Source: JANYJZ01 sp964523395 (GTDB lineage Bacteria; Bacteroidota; Ignavibacteria; UBA10030; SZUA-254). From it: a DNA stretch of 64,000 bases. The position numbers and the translations under genes are program-made. How positions within the stretch are numbered: the stretch's first letter is position 1; each line of letters begins with the position of its first letter. The notes beneath the pieces are model-generated. The model was not told the origin of the DNA. It saw only the letters and a list, made by a program, of their open reading frames with translations, and did no database searches. This document shows positions 9,703-18,235 of the stretch, in pieces. The stretch covers positions 124,001-188,000 of the forward strand of contig CAZFXS010000002.1 of NCBI GenBank assembly GCA_964523395.1. Direction: 5' to 3'.

Positions 9703-9840
9703 AGACACTCCATCAAGATGGTTTGGGGTTTGAGTTTCGTGGATTGAGATGAAAGAAAACAGCTATTGACATGGCGCCAATATAGGATATTTTAGATGGG
9801 ATTTCAAGTGAAACCGCCGCATCATTTTCCTCCCTTGTTA

Positions 9841-9887
9841 CGTGCGACTCACCTACATGTAGTTTTCAAACATAGGTGAGTCGCACG
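9841..9887. repeat. Long perfect inverted repeat
   Basis: The 15-base arms CGTGCGACTCACCTA (9841-9855) and its exact complement (9873-9887) are separated by 17 bases. The element sits 6 bp from the stop codon of the inositol-phosphate synthase gene, the last gene of the large minus-strand cluster. It may terminate or stabilise that transcript, but no U-tract follows on either strand, so it is recorded as a repeat and not a classical terminator. Confidence 0.75.
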
Positions 9888-9892
9888 ATCAA

Positions 9893-11206
9893 TTAATCGT
9901 AGTATTCCAGCCCCAGATGCGTAATAAGCTCCTCGTCTTTCAAGTGGCGAAGCGTATTTTTCAGTTTCATAAGCTGGATAAAGAGATCATGCTCTGGATA
10001 GAGGCCGGGTGCAACCATTGGACTTTTGAAATAAAACGAAAGCCACTCCTGAATACCTTTCATGCCGGCGCGTTGCGCCAGGTCCATAAAGAGGACAAGA
10101 TCAAGCACAATCGGCGCGGCAAGGATAGAATCACGGCAGAGGAAATTTACTTTCACCTGCATCGGATACCCCATCCAGCCGAAGATATCGATGTTGTCCC
10201 ACGATTCTTTGTTATCTCCGCGCGGAGGATAATAATTGATGCGGACTTTATGATAGTAATCTTTATATAACTGCGGATAGAGCTCCGGCTGGAGAATTCC
10301 TTCCAGCACGGAGAGCTTACTTTCTTCTTTAGTCTTAAATGAATCCGGATCATCAAGCACTTCGCCGTCTCGGTTGCCGAGAATATTCGAAGAAAACCAT
10401 CCGTTTAATCCGATAAGCCGTGCCTTCAGCATAGGTGCGAGTACTGTTTTCAACAGCGTCTGACCTGTTTTGAAATCTTTCCCCGATACCGCAACGCCGT
10501 TCTTCTTTGCCAACTCCATTAACGCCGGCATATCGACAGTAAGGTTCGGTGCGCCATTAGCAAACGGAACCCCTTCCATCAATGCGGCATACGCGTACAA
10601 CATGCTTGGGGCGATGTCGGCATGATTCTTCTTCATTGCGTTTTCAAACGACTTAAGATTTTTGTGCACTGTTCCTGGACTGATAAACACTTCCGTGCTT
10701 CCGCACCAAATCAATACACAGCGACTCAACTTATTTTCTTTGATAAAGACACGGATATCTTCACGCAACTGCTCAGCAAGCTCATACTTCGTCTTGCCTT
10801 TCTTTACGTGTGTTCCCTTCAGACGCTTGACGTAGAACTGATCAAACACCGCTTTCATCGGCTTGATCGATTGCAATTCTTTCTTCAACGCATCGAGATG
10901 ATTGCCATCGAGGACACCTGCTTGAACGGCAGACGTATAGCAGTCTTCATTCCGGATATCCCATCCGCCAAAGACGAGATCGTCCAGTTTCGCGAGGTCA
11001 ATAAATTTCTTAATAAACGGCGATCGTTTTTCCGTCCGTTTGCCAAGGCGAATGGTTCCCATCTGGGTTAACGATCCGACCGGTTCGGCAATTCCTTTGC
11101 GAACACCCATAACGCCGGCGAGAAATGTCGTGGACACTGCCCCATTCAATCCGACAATGAGAACACCAAGTTTACCTTTTGCTTTTTCAATTTTTTGCGA
11201 TGCCAT
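9893..11206 (-). CDS. Inositol-3-phosphate synthase (myo-inositol-1-phosphate synthase)
   Basis: A 437-residue NAD-dependent isomerase that converts glucose 6-phosphate to inositol phosphate, the committed step of inositol synthesis. Landmarks are the NAD-binding loop VLIVGLNGAVSTT near residues 14-26, SGKDFKTGQT, LGNRDGEVL and VNFLCRDSILAAP, all typical of the prokaryotic branch of this family. The ATG at 11206 has AAGGAAG at good spacing. It is the last gene of the 9.9-21.4 kb minus-strand cluster, 94 bp after the HAD gene, ends at the inverted repeat at 9841-9887, and may also have its own promoter. Its co-location with CDP-alcohol phosphotransferases points to use of the product in phospholipid or phosphodiester synthesis. 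Confidence 0.95.
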   Translation of the reverse strand: MASQKIEKAKGKLGVLIVGLNGAVSTTFLAGVMGVRKGIAEPVGSLTQMGTIRLGKRTEKRSPFIKKFIDLAKLDDLVFGGWDIRNEDCYTSAVQAGVLDGNHLDALKKELQSIKPMKAVFDQFYVKRLKGTHVKKGKTKYELAEQLREDIRVFIKENKLSRCVLIWCGSTEVFISPGTVHKNLKSFENAMKKNHADIAPSMLYAYAALMEGVPFANGAPNLTVDMPALMELAKKNGVAVSGKDFKTGQTLLKTVLAPMLKARLIGLNGWFSSNILGNRDGEVLDDPDSFKTKEESKLSVLEGILQPELYPQLYKDYYHKVRINYYPPRGDNKESWDNIDIFGWMGYPMQVKVNFLCRDSILAAPIVLDLVLFMDLAQRAGMKGIQEWLSFYFKSPMVAPGLYPEHDLFIQLMKLKNTLRHLKDEELITHLGLEYYD

Positions 11207-11300
11207 ACAATCTTCCTTGAATAAATGTTAAATGTCCAAACTCTTCATAAAATATTGCAGGAATAACAGGATTTTAGAGAATTGCACAAAACCTGACCGG

Positions 11301-11981
11301 TCAATGTACAAAAATATTTTGAATCTCTTCAAACTTATGAATTGTGAAGTCCGCTGCACCGGTTGACTGTGGCACGTTCCATGTTTTTCCTTTCAGCCAA
11401 ACCGTTGTACATCCGAGTTGTTTTCCGGGAACGATATCACGCTCATACGAATCTCCCACAACAAATGTATCCTTACAGGAAACCCGTAATCGTTCCATCG
11501 CCAGCGCAAATATCGCGGGGTCAGGCTTGCGGAGATTGACAACCGACGAATCTATAAACACGGAGAACAACGCGTCTAACCCGAATTCTTTACACACCAC
11601 TTCCAGATTGCCGTAGAAGTTTGAAACTACACCGAGCGAATATCGCGAATGCAGATTCTGAAGAATTGTTCTAGCATCGGAGATTTTCCTGTTCACATCC
11701 CCGTAACAGGTTTCAAGCATTGACAAAAGAATATCTTCTTTTCCATGCAACTTTAAAAAATCGAATTGCATCCTGAGTTGTGTTGATATTGTTTCGCGGA
11801 ATGTACACCGGAAAATATTAGGATGCGCGTTAAGCTGACGTTCCGAATCAACAAATGATTTTTCAAAATCCGGTTTTGCTACAGGAAGTTCGAACTGCTC
11901 GTACAACTCCCAATACTTTTCACTCCAGTGAACACCGTCGGTATCAATCGTCCCGCCAAAATCAAACAAAATTGCTTTCAT
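11301..11981 (-). CDS. HAD-family hydrolase with an atypical first motif
   Basis: A 226-residue haloacid-dehalogenase-like hydrolase with an alpha-helical cap. Motif I is DFGGT (D7 is the nucleophile; the usual second Asp two residues on is Gly9). Motif II is the Ser in VVSNFYGN, motif III the Lys in LRKPDP, and motif IV is VGDSYERDI. Loss of the second Asp, normally the general acid/base in HAD phosphatases, may alter or slow catalysis. The gene overlaps the stop of the dehydrogenase gene upstream by 4 bp (ATGA), so translation is probably coupled. Dephosphorylation of an inositol or cyclitol phosphate is a reasonable guess from context only. Confidence 0.85.
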   Translation of the reverse strand: MKAILFDFGGTIDTDGVHWSEKYWELYEQFELPVAKPDFEKSFVDSERQLNAHPNIFRCTFRETISTQLRMQFDFLKLHGKEDILLSMLETCYGDVNRKISDARTILQNLHSRYSLGVVSNFYGNLEVVCKEFGLDALFSVFIDSSVVNLRKPDPAIFALAMERLRVSCKDTFVVGDSYERDIVPGKQLGCTTVWLKGKTWNVPQSTGAADFTIHKFEEIQNIFVH

Positions 11982-12994
11982 GCGAAAGAGATAACCCGTT
12001 GCTCTTCCGACGAGCGGTAGCTCATCTCTAGTAATTTCATAACATTGACCGCTTCGCGGAAAAGATCATCGGAGGTATTTTGGGAAATAATTCTGTCATG
12101 AAAACTTTCAAACAATGAAGCATACCATGATATGTATTGCTTTTTATCAGAGACATCAGGCATCGGAATCTCCTTCACACCTCCGGCAGTTGTATGAAGC
12201 ATCCGGACACCATCGTACATCAAGCTTCCCTTGCTTCCGGCAATAAACACACTGTTGGCACGTTGACTTGCGGCCCATGTCAGATTTACCTGCATGACGG
12301 TGTTTTCATATTCAAGCTCCACCAAAGCAGTATCTTCCACACCGTAATCTTTGTGCTTGAGGGTTCTCAACATCGCGGAAACATTTTTTGGAATGCCGAA
12401 AAAATATTGTGCGAGATAAAAGTAATGCGCTCCGGTATCAACGAGAATTCCGCCGCCACTCTGCGCCTTGTTTGTCCGCCATTGCGGATTCCAGGCTGCA
12501 GTTCCACTGTCGGCATACATGCGGTACACATTAAACTGCGCCGTTGCAATCGTTCCCAGCTCCCCGGAAACAATCATATCATGAATTGTTTTCCACAACG
12601 GTGAATACTTATACTGATGGCATGGAACAAATGCTACATTTCTCTTTGCGAGTGATTGTTGGATCCCCAGGACCGCATCCATTGTCGAGACAAGCGGTTT
12701 CTCACAAAGGATGTGAATGCCTTTCGCAGCACATGCCTCAATATATTGGGCGTGAGTATGCGGAGGAGTGCACACATCCACAAAGTCGAGCTTTTCGGAT
12801 GAAAGCAGCGTCTGAACATCGGTATAAAACTTTGCGCCGGGAAGATGCTCATGAGCCTTTTCGCGGTTTTGTTCGACAACATCCATGACAGCCGCGATCT
12901 GCATTTTCCCGCGCACTGAAGAATCAGTGAGATACGCAGGCACGTGTCCGCGGACAGCGATATTTCCCAAACCGATAAGCGCTCCGCGCAACAT
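11978..12994 (-). CDS. Gfo/Idh/MocA-family NAD(P)-dependent oxidoreductase
   Basis: A 338-residue protein with an N-terminal Rossmann fold (GALIGLGNIAVRGH, residues 4-17), the conserved sugar-site EKP motif in LCEKPLVST, and an active-site-like GGGILVDTGAHY segment. Members oxidise or reduce hydroxyls of sugars and cyclitols; the group includes inositol 2-dehydrogenases, but specificity cannot be assigned from sequence. It starts at 12994, sharing one base with the stop of the CDP-alcohol phosphotransferase gene, and its own stop overlaps the HAD gene. In this operon a cyclitol or a sugar head group is a plausible substrate. Confidence 0.9.
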   Translation of the reverse strand: MLRGALIGLGNIAVRGHVPAYLTDSSVRGKMQIAAVMDVVEQNREKAHEHLPGAKFYTDVQTLLSSEKLDFVDVCTPPHTHAQYIEACAAKGIHILCEKPLVSTMDAVLGIQQSLAKRNVAFVPCHQYKYSPLWKTIHDMIVSGELGTIATAQFNVYRMYADSGTAAWNPQWRTNKAQSGGGILVDTGAHYFYLAQYFFGIPKNVSAMLRTLKHKDYGVEDTALVELEYENTVMQVNLTWAASQRANSVFIAGSKGSLMYDGVRMLHTTAGGVKEIPMPDVSDKKQYISWYASLFESFHDRIISQNTSDDLFREAVNVMKLLEMSYRSSEEQRVISFA

Positions 12995-13911
12995 TATGCC
13001 GTCACCTTCCGCCGCTCAATCATTTCAAGCAGTTGACCGCTCAGTTTTTCCTGATGCATTGTCGTGAATATCATTATGAGATTAATGATGATAATTTCCG
13101 TTCCAAAATAGAGGGGAACGAAATCAATCAGCACCGCTATGGACATGACAATCATTCTCGTGTTCGTCGTCAGAATCGCGTAATACTTCATGAGCGGCCG
13201 GTTCATAGCCCTGTATTCATCCGAAAACCATGACGGAATATTGGTGCCGAATACTTCCGTGATACGCTTCCGCAGCTTCTGAAACACTTTAGAAAATGTT
13301 TCCTGCTGAACGGTGTAATTCAGATAGACCCTCAGAAGAAACTTTTTCACGGGATTTTGTGACCACCGAACCGTTTCATATTCACGGCGGACTTCATCCG
13401 AACCTTCCAGTTCTGATTTTGTGGGATCAACCACATATTTCAGGTAGGCGTTACGATAATAATCCGCCAATGAGCTCTGTAGCGAATGGCTCACCCCTCC
13501 CGCAATAACCATCAGCAACAACCATGGCCAGGCGATATCGTATGTGTTGACCATCCTCGCAAACAGGTGAAGATAGAAACTGGTAAACATGAGATTCCCA
13601 CCCAACCCGTCAAGAATGCGGCCAAGCTTTGAACGATGGTTTGTCATTCTTGCAAGCTGCCCGTCAACACTGTCAAGCGTATCGGCAATCACCCATAACA
13701 AAATACCAATCGCGTTCATCGTAACATCGCGATAGTAAAACAGGTGGCCGCCGTACACTCCGATAAAGATGCTGACGATGGTAACGGCGTTCGGAGTTAT
13801 GCCGAGCGCCTTGCAGGCTTTCGCGACATAATAACCTAACGGACGGTAAAAGTATATATCGATCGTCTCTTCGACGTCTCGCGCTTTATACGTTGATTCG
13901 ATCTGCGACAA
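12994..13911 (-). CDS. CDP-alcohol phosphotransferase with Gly in place of the fourth catalytic Asp
   Basis: A 305-residue integral membrane enzyme. The CDP-alcohol signature D-x2-DG-x2-AR-x8-G-x3-D-x3-D is read at D80, D83-G84, A87-R88, G97 and D101, but residue 105 is Gly where the last Asp, the proposed catalytic base, is expected. Family members transfer the phospho-alcohol part of a CDP-activated donor onto a second alcohol. The start is TTG at 13911, which overlaps the upstream aminotransferase gene by 26 bp; it is supported by GAGGTG seven bases upstream and by the absence of any ATG or GTG nearby. With inositol-phosphate synthase in the same operon, an inositol lipid or phosphodiester is the likely product. 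The altered Asp could mean a changed or lost activity. Confidence 0.88.
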   Translation of the reverse strand: MSQIESTYKARDVEETIDIYFYRPLGYYVAKACKALGITPNAVTIVSIFIGVYGGHLFYYRDVTMNAIGILLWVIADTLDSVDGQLARMTNHRSKLGRILDGLGGNLMFTSFYLHLFARMVNTYDIAWPWLLLMVIAGGVSHSLQSSLADYYRNAYLKYVVDPTKSELEGSDEVRREYETVRWSQNPVKKFLLRVYLNYTVQQETFSKVFQKLRKRITEVFGTNIPSWFSDEYRAMNRPLMKYYAILTTNTRMIVMSIAVLIDFVPLYFGTEIIIINLIMIFTTMHQEKLSGQLLEMIERRKVTA

Positions 13912-15244
13912 GCGTAAACACCTCTTCCATTATTTCGATGCCTTCTTCCGCCGTTGCTTCATCAATGACCAGCGGGGGATTAATGCGAATATCAGGGTTA
14001 TATCCCATCGTAATCAGACCGCGTTTCAGACATTCATGGAAGATCATCTTGCATGTTTCTTTATCCAATTTTTCTTTCGTCTGGCGATTCTTTACCAGTT
14101 CGACGCCGATCAGCAATCCGCGACCGCGCACTTCACCGATAAACGGAAATTTCTCCTGAAGTTTTTTCAGTTTTTGCAGCATAAACGCGCCGACTCTCGC
14201 GGAATTTTCCACCAAGCCGTCTTCGAGAATCGTTTTTACGGTAACATATGCCGCGGCAGACGCCAGAGGATTTCCACCATAGCTTGAAGAACTTCCGCTC
14301 GCGTTGGCAAACGGTTTTGAGAAAATCACTTTGTCACTTGACATCAAGCCGGTCATCGGATAACCGCCGCCGAAACTCTTTCCGATAGTGATAATATCGG
14401 GTCTCACATTATCGTGCTGGGCGGCAAACATTTTTCCCGTCCTGCCGAAACCGGTGATCATTTCATCCACAATCAGCAACGCGCCCTGCTCATCGGCAAG
14501 CTTACGAAGTTCAAGTAAGAATCCATCAGGGGGAACAACATTACCATTCGTACCTTGTATTGGCTCAACGATGATTGCGGCAAGGTTTCCGGTCGTTTCT
14601 ACTTTTATTTTTTCACGGATAAAATCGACGCACGCCCATTTGCAATCAGGGAATGTAAGATGCAAAGGGCACCGGCGGCAATTCGCGTATGGCGTATTAT
14701 AAATACCGTGCGGAAGCGGGCCAAGGTTATGTTTAAACGTATCGCCGATTAAACCGACAACACCCAACGTTTTGCCGTGAAATCCGCCCCAGAATCCCAT
14801 TACTTCAGTTTTCTTGGTGTAGGATTTTGCGAGACGCAATGCCGCTTCAACTGCCTCCGCACCTCCGCTGTAATACTGTGTGCGGTAGAGATCTGCAACG
14901 CAATTATCCGCCAGCATTTTGGAAAGATCCGCGCGGATTTTTGTCGTAAAGCTTCCGACATGAATTTTGGCAACCTGTTCCGCCATCATTTTTACATACT
15001 TCGGGTGATTATATCCTAGGCTTGCGACCGCAACACCGGCGAAGAAATCAATATACCTGTTGCCATCCACGTCTTCAACCACGCATCCCTCACCTTTTTC
15101 CATCACGAGCTGGGATAGCGTAGCAATCGTTTGTGTTCCGGGAGAAATATATTTCTGTTCATAATCAAAAATCTCTTTGGACTTTGGTCCGGGAAGAGAC
15201 ATTTTCACCGACGCTTTCTTTGTCATCGTACCATTAACCGACAT
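13886..15244 (-). CDS. Class III (omega-type) aminotransferase with a four-Cys insert
   Basis: A 452-residue PLP enzyme of the class III aminotransferase family, related to 4-aminobutyrate and ornithine aminotransferases. Landmarks are YYSGGAEAVEAALRLAK, FWGGFHGKT, the PLP ring-binding Asp and motif IVDEMITGFGRTG, and the PLP Lys289 in ITIGKSFGGGYP. A segment near residues 189-205 carries four Cys (CRRC, then C eight residues on, then C three residues on), a pattern seen in part of this family and compatible with metal or Fe-S binding. The gene starts inside the end of the ATP-grasp gene (11-bp overlap) and ends inside the start of the CDP-alcohol phosphotransferase gene. In the operon it may make an amino-alcohol or amino-cyclitol; the substrate is not determined by sequence. 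Confidence 0.9.
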   Translation of the reverse strand: MSVNGTMTKKASVKMSLPGPKSKEIFDYEQKYISPGTQTIATLSQLVMEKGEGCVVEDVDGNRYIDFFAGVAVASLGYNHPKYVKMMAEQVAKIHVGSFTTKIRADLSKMLADNCVADLYRTQYYSGGAEAVEAALRLAKSYTKKTEVMGFWGGFHGKTLGVVGLIGDTFKHNLGPLPHGIYNTPYANCRRCPLHLTFPDCKWACVDFIREKIKVETTGNLAAIIVEPIQGTNGNVVPPDGFLLELRKLADEQGALLIVDEMITGFGRTGKMFAAQHDNVRPDIITIGKSFGGGYPMTGLMSSDKVIFSKPFANASGSSSSYGGNPLASAAAYVTVKTILEDGLVENSARVGAFMLQKLKKLQEKFPFIGEVRGRGLLIGVELVKNRQTKEKLDKETCKMIFHECLKRGLITMGYNPDIRINPPLVIDEATAEEGIEIMEEVFTLVADRINV

Positions 15245-16055
15245 GTTCTTTTGCCTTTCTATAGATAAGTTGTGCTATTTGCTTGCTTGCTTGTTCGCGC
15301 ACAGGCGCGAAACTGGGCCAGTCATTGATATCAATAATGGTGACGCTGCCATCCCGGCCAATAATCGCATCGCCGCCATACACAAACAGGTTCATCACTT
15401 CGGCTGATGCCGAGGCGAGATCCCTGAGCTTTTTTTCATCAAAGGAAGTTTTATACACTGAATTCAGATAATACCAGTGAAACAGGTCCGACTCGCGGAC
15501 AGCATAAAATTTCACGGTGTCGCCATCAAGATGTTCCTGCAAAATCGCTTCATTGATATTTCGCTGATGAAATTCCTTCAGCAGATTCAATTCTTCATCA
15601 TCGGTGTTTGCCAGCGTGACGTCCTCTTTATGCACCGCATGAACATCGCCGCGTTTAATCCAGACTTTACTCGATGTAAAGCCGGCGCTTTTCGCGTCAA
15701 TATCAGAGTCAGTTGCTACAATGACGCTTTTTGGAAACGGAATACCTGCCGAAGGCAATAATTTCACCATGTTAATACGGTAACAATTCATCACCGATCT
15801 GGGGGAATTAATAATGTACGCGCCGCGGTCTTCAATTTTAGATAAGGTCTTCGAACCGAGCGGTCCCTGCGCCATCGAAAAAATTAATTTTTCTTTTACT
15901 GAATCAGGAGTAATTAATCCCTCATCATACATTGTCACTTCAGCACCGAGCGCCTTAAGAGCATCAGCTGTCTGATTGATAATCAGTAGATCATTGACGA
16001 CATGGTTCGGAGAAAATTCTGTTTTACGGCTTACGCCGGCAAAGTGTAATTTCAT
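15234..16055 (-). CDS. ATP-grasp-fold protein (RimK/ITPK-like)
   Basis: A 273-residue protein with ATP-grasp features: a central segment with the ATP-binding Lys (KVWIKRGD), the linker strand EAILQEHLDGDTVKFYAV, and a C-terminal magnesium-binding stretch ending VTIIDINDWPSFAP. ATP-grasp enzymes activate a carboxylate or phosphorylate an alcohol. The fold is shared by RimK-like ligases and by inositol polyphosphate kinases, so both ligase and kinase roles are open. The start at 16055 overlaps the upstream stop by 4 bp (ATGA). Its place between two membrane phosphotransferase genes and an aminotransferase suggests head-group modification, which is inference. Confidence 0.75.
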   Translation of the reverse strand: MKLHFAGVSRKTEFSPNHVVNDLLIINQTADALKALGAEVTMYDEGLITPDSVKEKLIFSMAQGPLGSKTLSKIEDRGAYIINSPRSVMNCYRINMVKLLPSAGIPFPKSVIVATDSDIDAKSAGFTSSKVWIKRGDVHAVHKEDVTLANTDDEELNLLKEFHQRNINEAILQEHLDGDTVKFYAVRESDLFHWYYLNSVYKTSFDEKKLRDLASASAEVMNLFVYGGDAIIGRDGSVTIIDINDWPSFAPVREQASKQIAQLIYRKAKEHVG

Positions 16056-16693
16056 GAAAATAGTTTGGATAAAAATGATGGCGGATCGTCCGGAGGCTGT
16101 GGAATGCCTGCTGCGATTTCACGTTCACGGCGAAGAATTGCCTGCGCGTCTATTTCCTGCTGTAGCCTGTAATCGACCAGAACTGTCCCGACAACAAAGC
16201 CAAGCAGGTTCGCGAAGAAGACAACATGCAACGCAATTTCAAATCCCTGAACGTTAAAGATAATTGTTGCAAGATAACCAAAGTACATCATAAACCGTTT
16301 GAAACCGGGATCGAATTTTGATTTTGGCTCAAGCACGGTAATCAACAAGATGGCAACGAACGCGAGAATTGCCATGCGGTAACTCGCCAGTCCGACAAAA
16401 GCAAGAGCAAGAAAAATCGCAAGCTCGTTTAACCTGTCAAATATTACTTCTAGCTTTTGTCCTGTGGCAGATTGTAAATTATATCTGCGAGCAACGCCGC
16501 CGTCGAGCCCGTCAATAATTTGAGAAATTGCTAGAATAATCAGCCCCTCAACCAAATGGCCTGAAACTACAACGGCTGCGGCAATCATTCCGACTACAAA
16601 TCCGATTGTGGAAATCTGATTAGGTGAAAGCCCTAACGTCTCATGGACAAACCTGATAAGAATGCTCAATATGCCGTCGGATTCTTTACCCAT
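16052..16693 (-). CDS. CDP-alcohol phosphotransferase family membrane protein, second copy
   Basis: A 213-residue multi-pass membrane protein. The family signature is present as IIDGLDGGVARRYN, then G eight residues after AR, then Glu where the third Asp is usual, and Asp four residues later in EVIFDRLNE. The catalytic base position is therefore intact and the third Asp is conservatively replaced. It differs from the larger enzyme at 12994, in which the last Asp is lost, so the two are unlikely to be redundant. The C-terminal tail is hydrophilic and proline-rich. It probably acts in the inner membrane on CDP-diacylglycerol or a CDP-activated polyol. Confidence 0.88.
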   Translation of the reverse strand: MGKESDGILSILIRFVHETLGLSPNQISTIGFVVGMIAAAVVVSGHLVEGLIILAISQIIDGLDGGVARRYNLQSATGQKLEVIFDRLNELAIFLALAFVGLASYRMAILAFVAILLITVLEPKSKFDPGFKRFMMYFGYLATIIFNVQGFEIALHVVFFANLLGFVVGTVLVDYRLQQEIDAQAILRREREIAAGIPQPPDDPPSFLSKLFS

Positions 16694-16715
16694 TGTTCAA
16701 GTAAAAAGTAAAAAT

Positions 16716-17183
16716 TCAAAAGTTAAAAAATGAAAAGGGATTTTTTTGAGTTATCAATGCAACGGCGGCAATAATGATGGCGCATATTGCGCAAACCCAA
16801 ATTTCTTTTTTTGCATCGGAATATTTTGTCAGCACCCCCTCCGTTGAGTATGTACTGAAAGGGTACCACGGGCGTTTTTCGTAACTCACCATATAATCGA
16901 GCGCAAAATGCGAAATAAAAAACAATGCCGGAACGTACGTCCCGAGGTAAAATGATAAAGGAATAATCCACATCAGCGCGACAGGCTCCTGAAACGGTGT
17001 CCGCCAGTGATAATGCTTTTCGTTTTTCTTCCCGTTCTTCTTCAGATACAATGGTAATTTGATCGGATGATCGATGATATCAATACCATAACCGAAGGCG
17101 TACGCCAGTGCGACATCGGTTCCCTGGAGCCCAAGCGCCTGAACGCCAACTGTTGTAAGAAAAAGGTGTGGAAGAATGGTCAT
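16716..17183 (-). CDS. Small membrane protein resembling YdjM/DUF457-type metal-dependent hydrolases
   Basis: A 155-residue protein with about four hydrophobic segments. Conserved-looking polar positions lie at membrane edges: DIIDHP near residue 36, HYHWRTPFQEP near 57-67, and SHFALDYMVSYEKRPWYPFS. His/Asp patterns of this kind characterise the YdjM/DUF457 family of membrane-bound, putatively metal-dependent hydrolases. The gene lies 22 bp upstream of the second phosphotransferase gene and is part of the same run. A lipid-phosphate or pyrophosphate substrate would suit the operon, but this is a guess. The family assignment is tentative. Confidence 0.55.
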   Translation of the reverse strand: MTILPHLFLTTVGVQALGLQGTDVALAYAFGYGIDIIDHPIKLPLYLKKNGKKNEKHYHWRTPFQEPVALMWIIPLSFYLGTYVPALFFISHFALDYMVSYEKRPWYPFSTYSTEGVLTKYSDAKKEIWVCAICAIIIAAVALITQKNPFSFFNF

Positions 17184-17223
17184 AACAGCAATGAAAAGTC
17201 AAAAATCAAAAGTAAAAAATTTC

Positions 17224-18234
17224 CTATTCAGCATTAAGTGCTTCCTGTTTTATTTTTTGTTTCCCGCCGGTGAATAAAATGAACAGTAAACCGAGCAATA
17301 TCCAGATAAACTCACGGATGCGCATGACAACACCGAGATACACGCCGAGAAGCGGCGGCAATGCAAGACTTTCGAGCCCGAGGTAAAGTCCGCCTTCACG
17401 TGTGCCTATATTCAACGGGATGAAAAATAACAGGTTGATCAGAATCGAGTAGGCGACATAGAGGAATAGAGATGACACGGGCGATGTCTCTATACCGACA
17501 CCCTCAAGAATCAAATACACTTCCAGTCCCATACATATCCTGCTGATATATTCCAGGGCAATGGCGAGATAAAACTTCCCACGCCTGCGGTGATACACTT
17601 CGGTAATTGTTTTGTCCATTTCCCGAAGTGATTGCTCGCGCGATGCCAGTTTTTCCGACACCCAATTAAACAGAGTGAACCTGGAAAAAAAATTTTGAAT
17701 TGATTCGAATATTCCCTGCCGGTGGCCGATGAATGTGAGGATGATAACCGCAAGAATCAAAATTCCCATCAGAGCAAGTATGGCGACAACCGGAACTGGG
17801 AGAGAAAGAAACAGCAACACCACAACAATACCGGTTAGCAGTAACAGCATATGACCGAGCAGGTGAACCATGCGATACACGATAACGGCAGAAACAGAAC
17901 GTACCGTGCCTAACTCGGATGAGAGGGCGTTCACTTTGTATGGTTCGCCCCCCATTGCTAAAAATGGTGTAATATAATTGATGACAAACCCGGAAACCGT
18001 CACCATAAACAATTGAGAAAAAGTCAGTCTGTTTTCATTGTCTTCAAGGATGAGTTTCCACGCCCAGGTATTGAGAATGTAAATGACCAGCCAAACAAGA
18101 ACAACATACAGCAAACTCCATCCGGCTTTCTCCATATTCATCAAAATATGGTCTACACCAAACTGATTAATCAGGTATACAAAAATACCGAGTCCGATCA
18201 GGAAAAAAAGTATTTTGGTGCGGTTAACCTTCAC
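17224..18234 (-). CDS. Lysylphosphatidylglycerol synthase TM-region (AglD/UPF0104-like) membrane protein
   Basis: A 336-residue integral membrane protein with about eight hydrophobic segments. It resembles the membrane region of lysylphosphatidylglycerol synthases, found alone in UPF0104/AglD-like proteins, with landmarks NYITPFLAMGGEP and FFIPLNIGTREGG. Members are linked to lipid flipping or transfer. The start is proposed as the GTG at 18234, one base after the stop of the mlaD-like gene (TGAAGTG); longer ATG starts at 18288 and 18258 would extend into that gene and lack a ribosome-binding site. It probably moves or modifies the lipid made by this cluster. Confidence 0.8.
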   Translation of the reverse strand: MKVNRTKILFFLIGLGIFVYLINQFGVDHILMNMEKAGWSLLYVVLVWLVIYILNTWAWKLILEDNENRLTFSQLFMVTVSGFVINYITPFLAMGGEPYKVNALSSELGTVRSVSAVIVYRMVHLLGHMLLLLTGIVVVLLFLSLPVPVVAILALMGILILAVIILTFIGHRQGIFESIQNFFSRFTLFNWVSEKLASREQSLREMDKTITEVYHRRRGKFYLAIALEYISRICMGLEVYLILEGVGIETSPVSSLFLYVAYSILINLLFFIPLNIGTREGGLYLGLESLALPPLLGVYLGVVMRIREFIWILLGLLFILFTGGKQKIKQEALNAE

Positions 18235-18235
18235 T

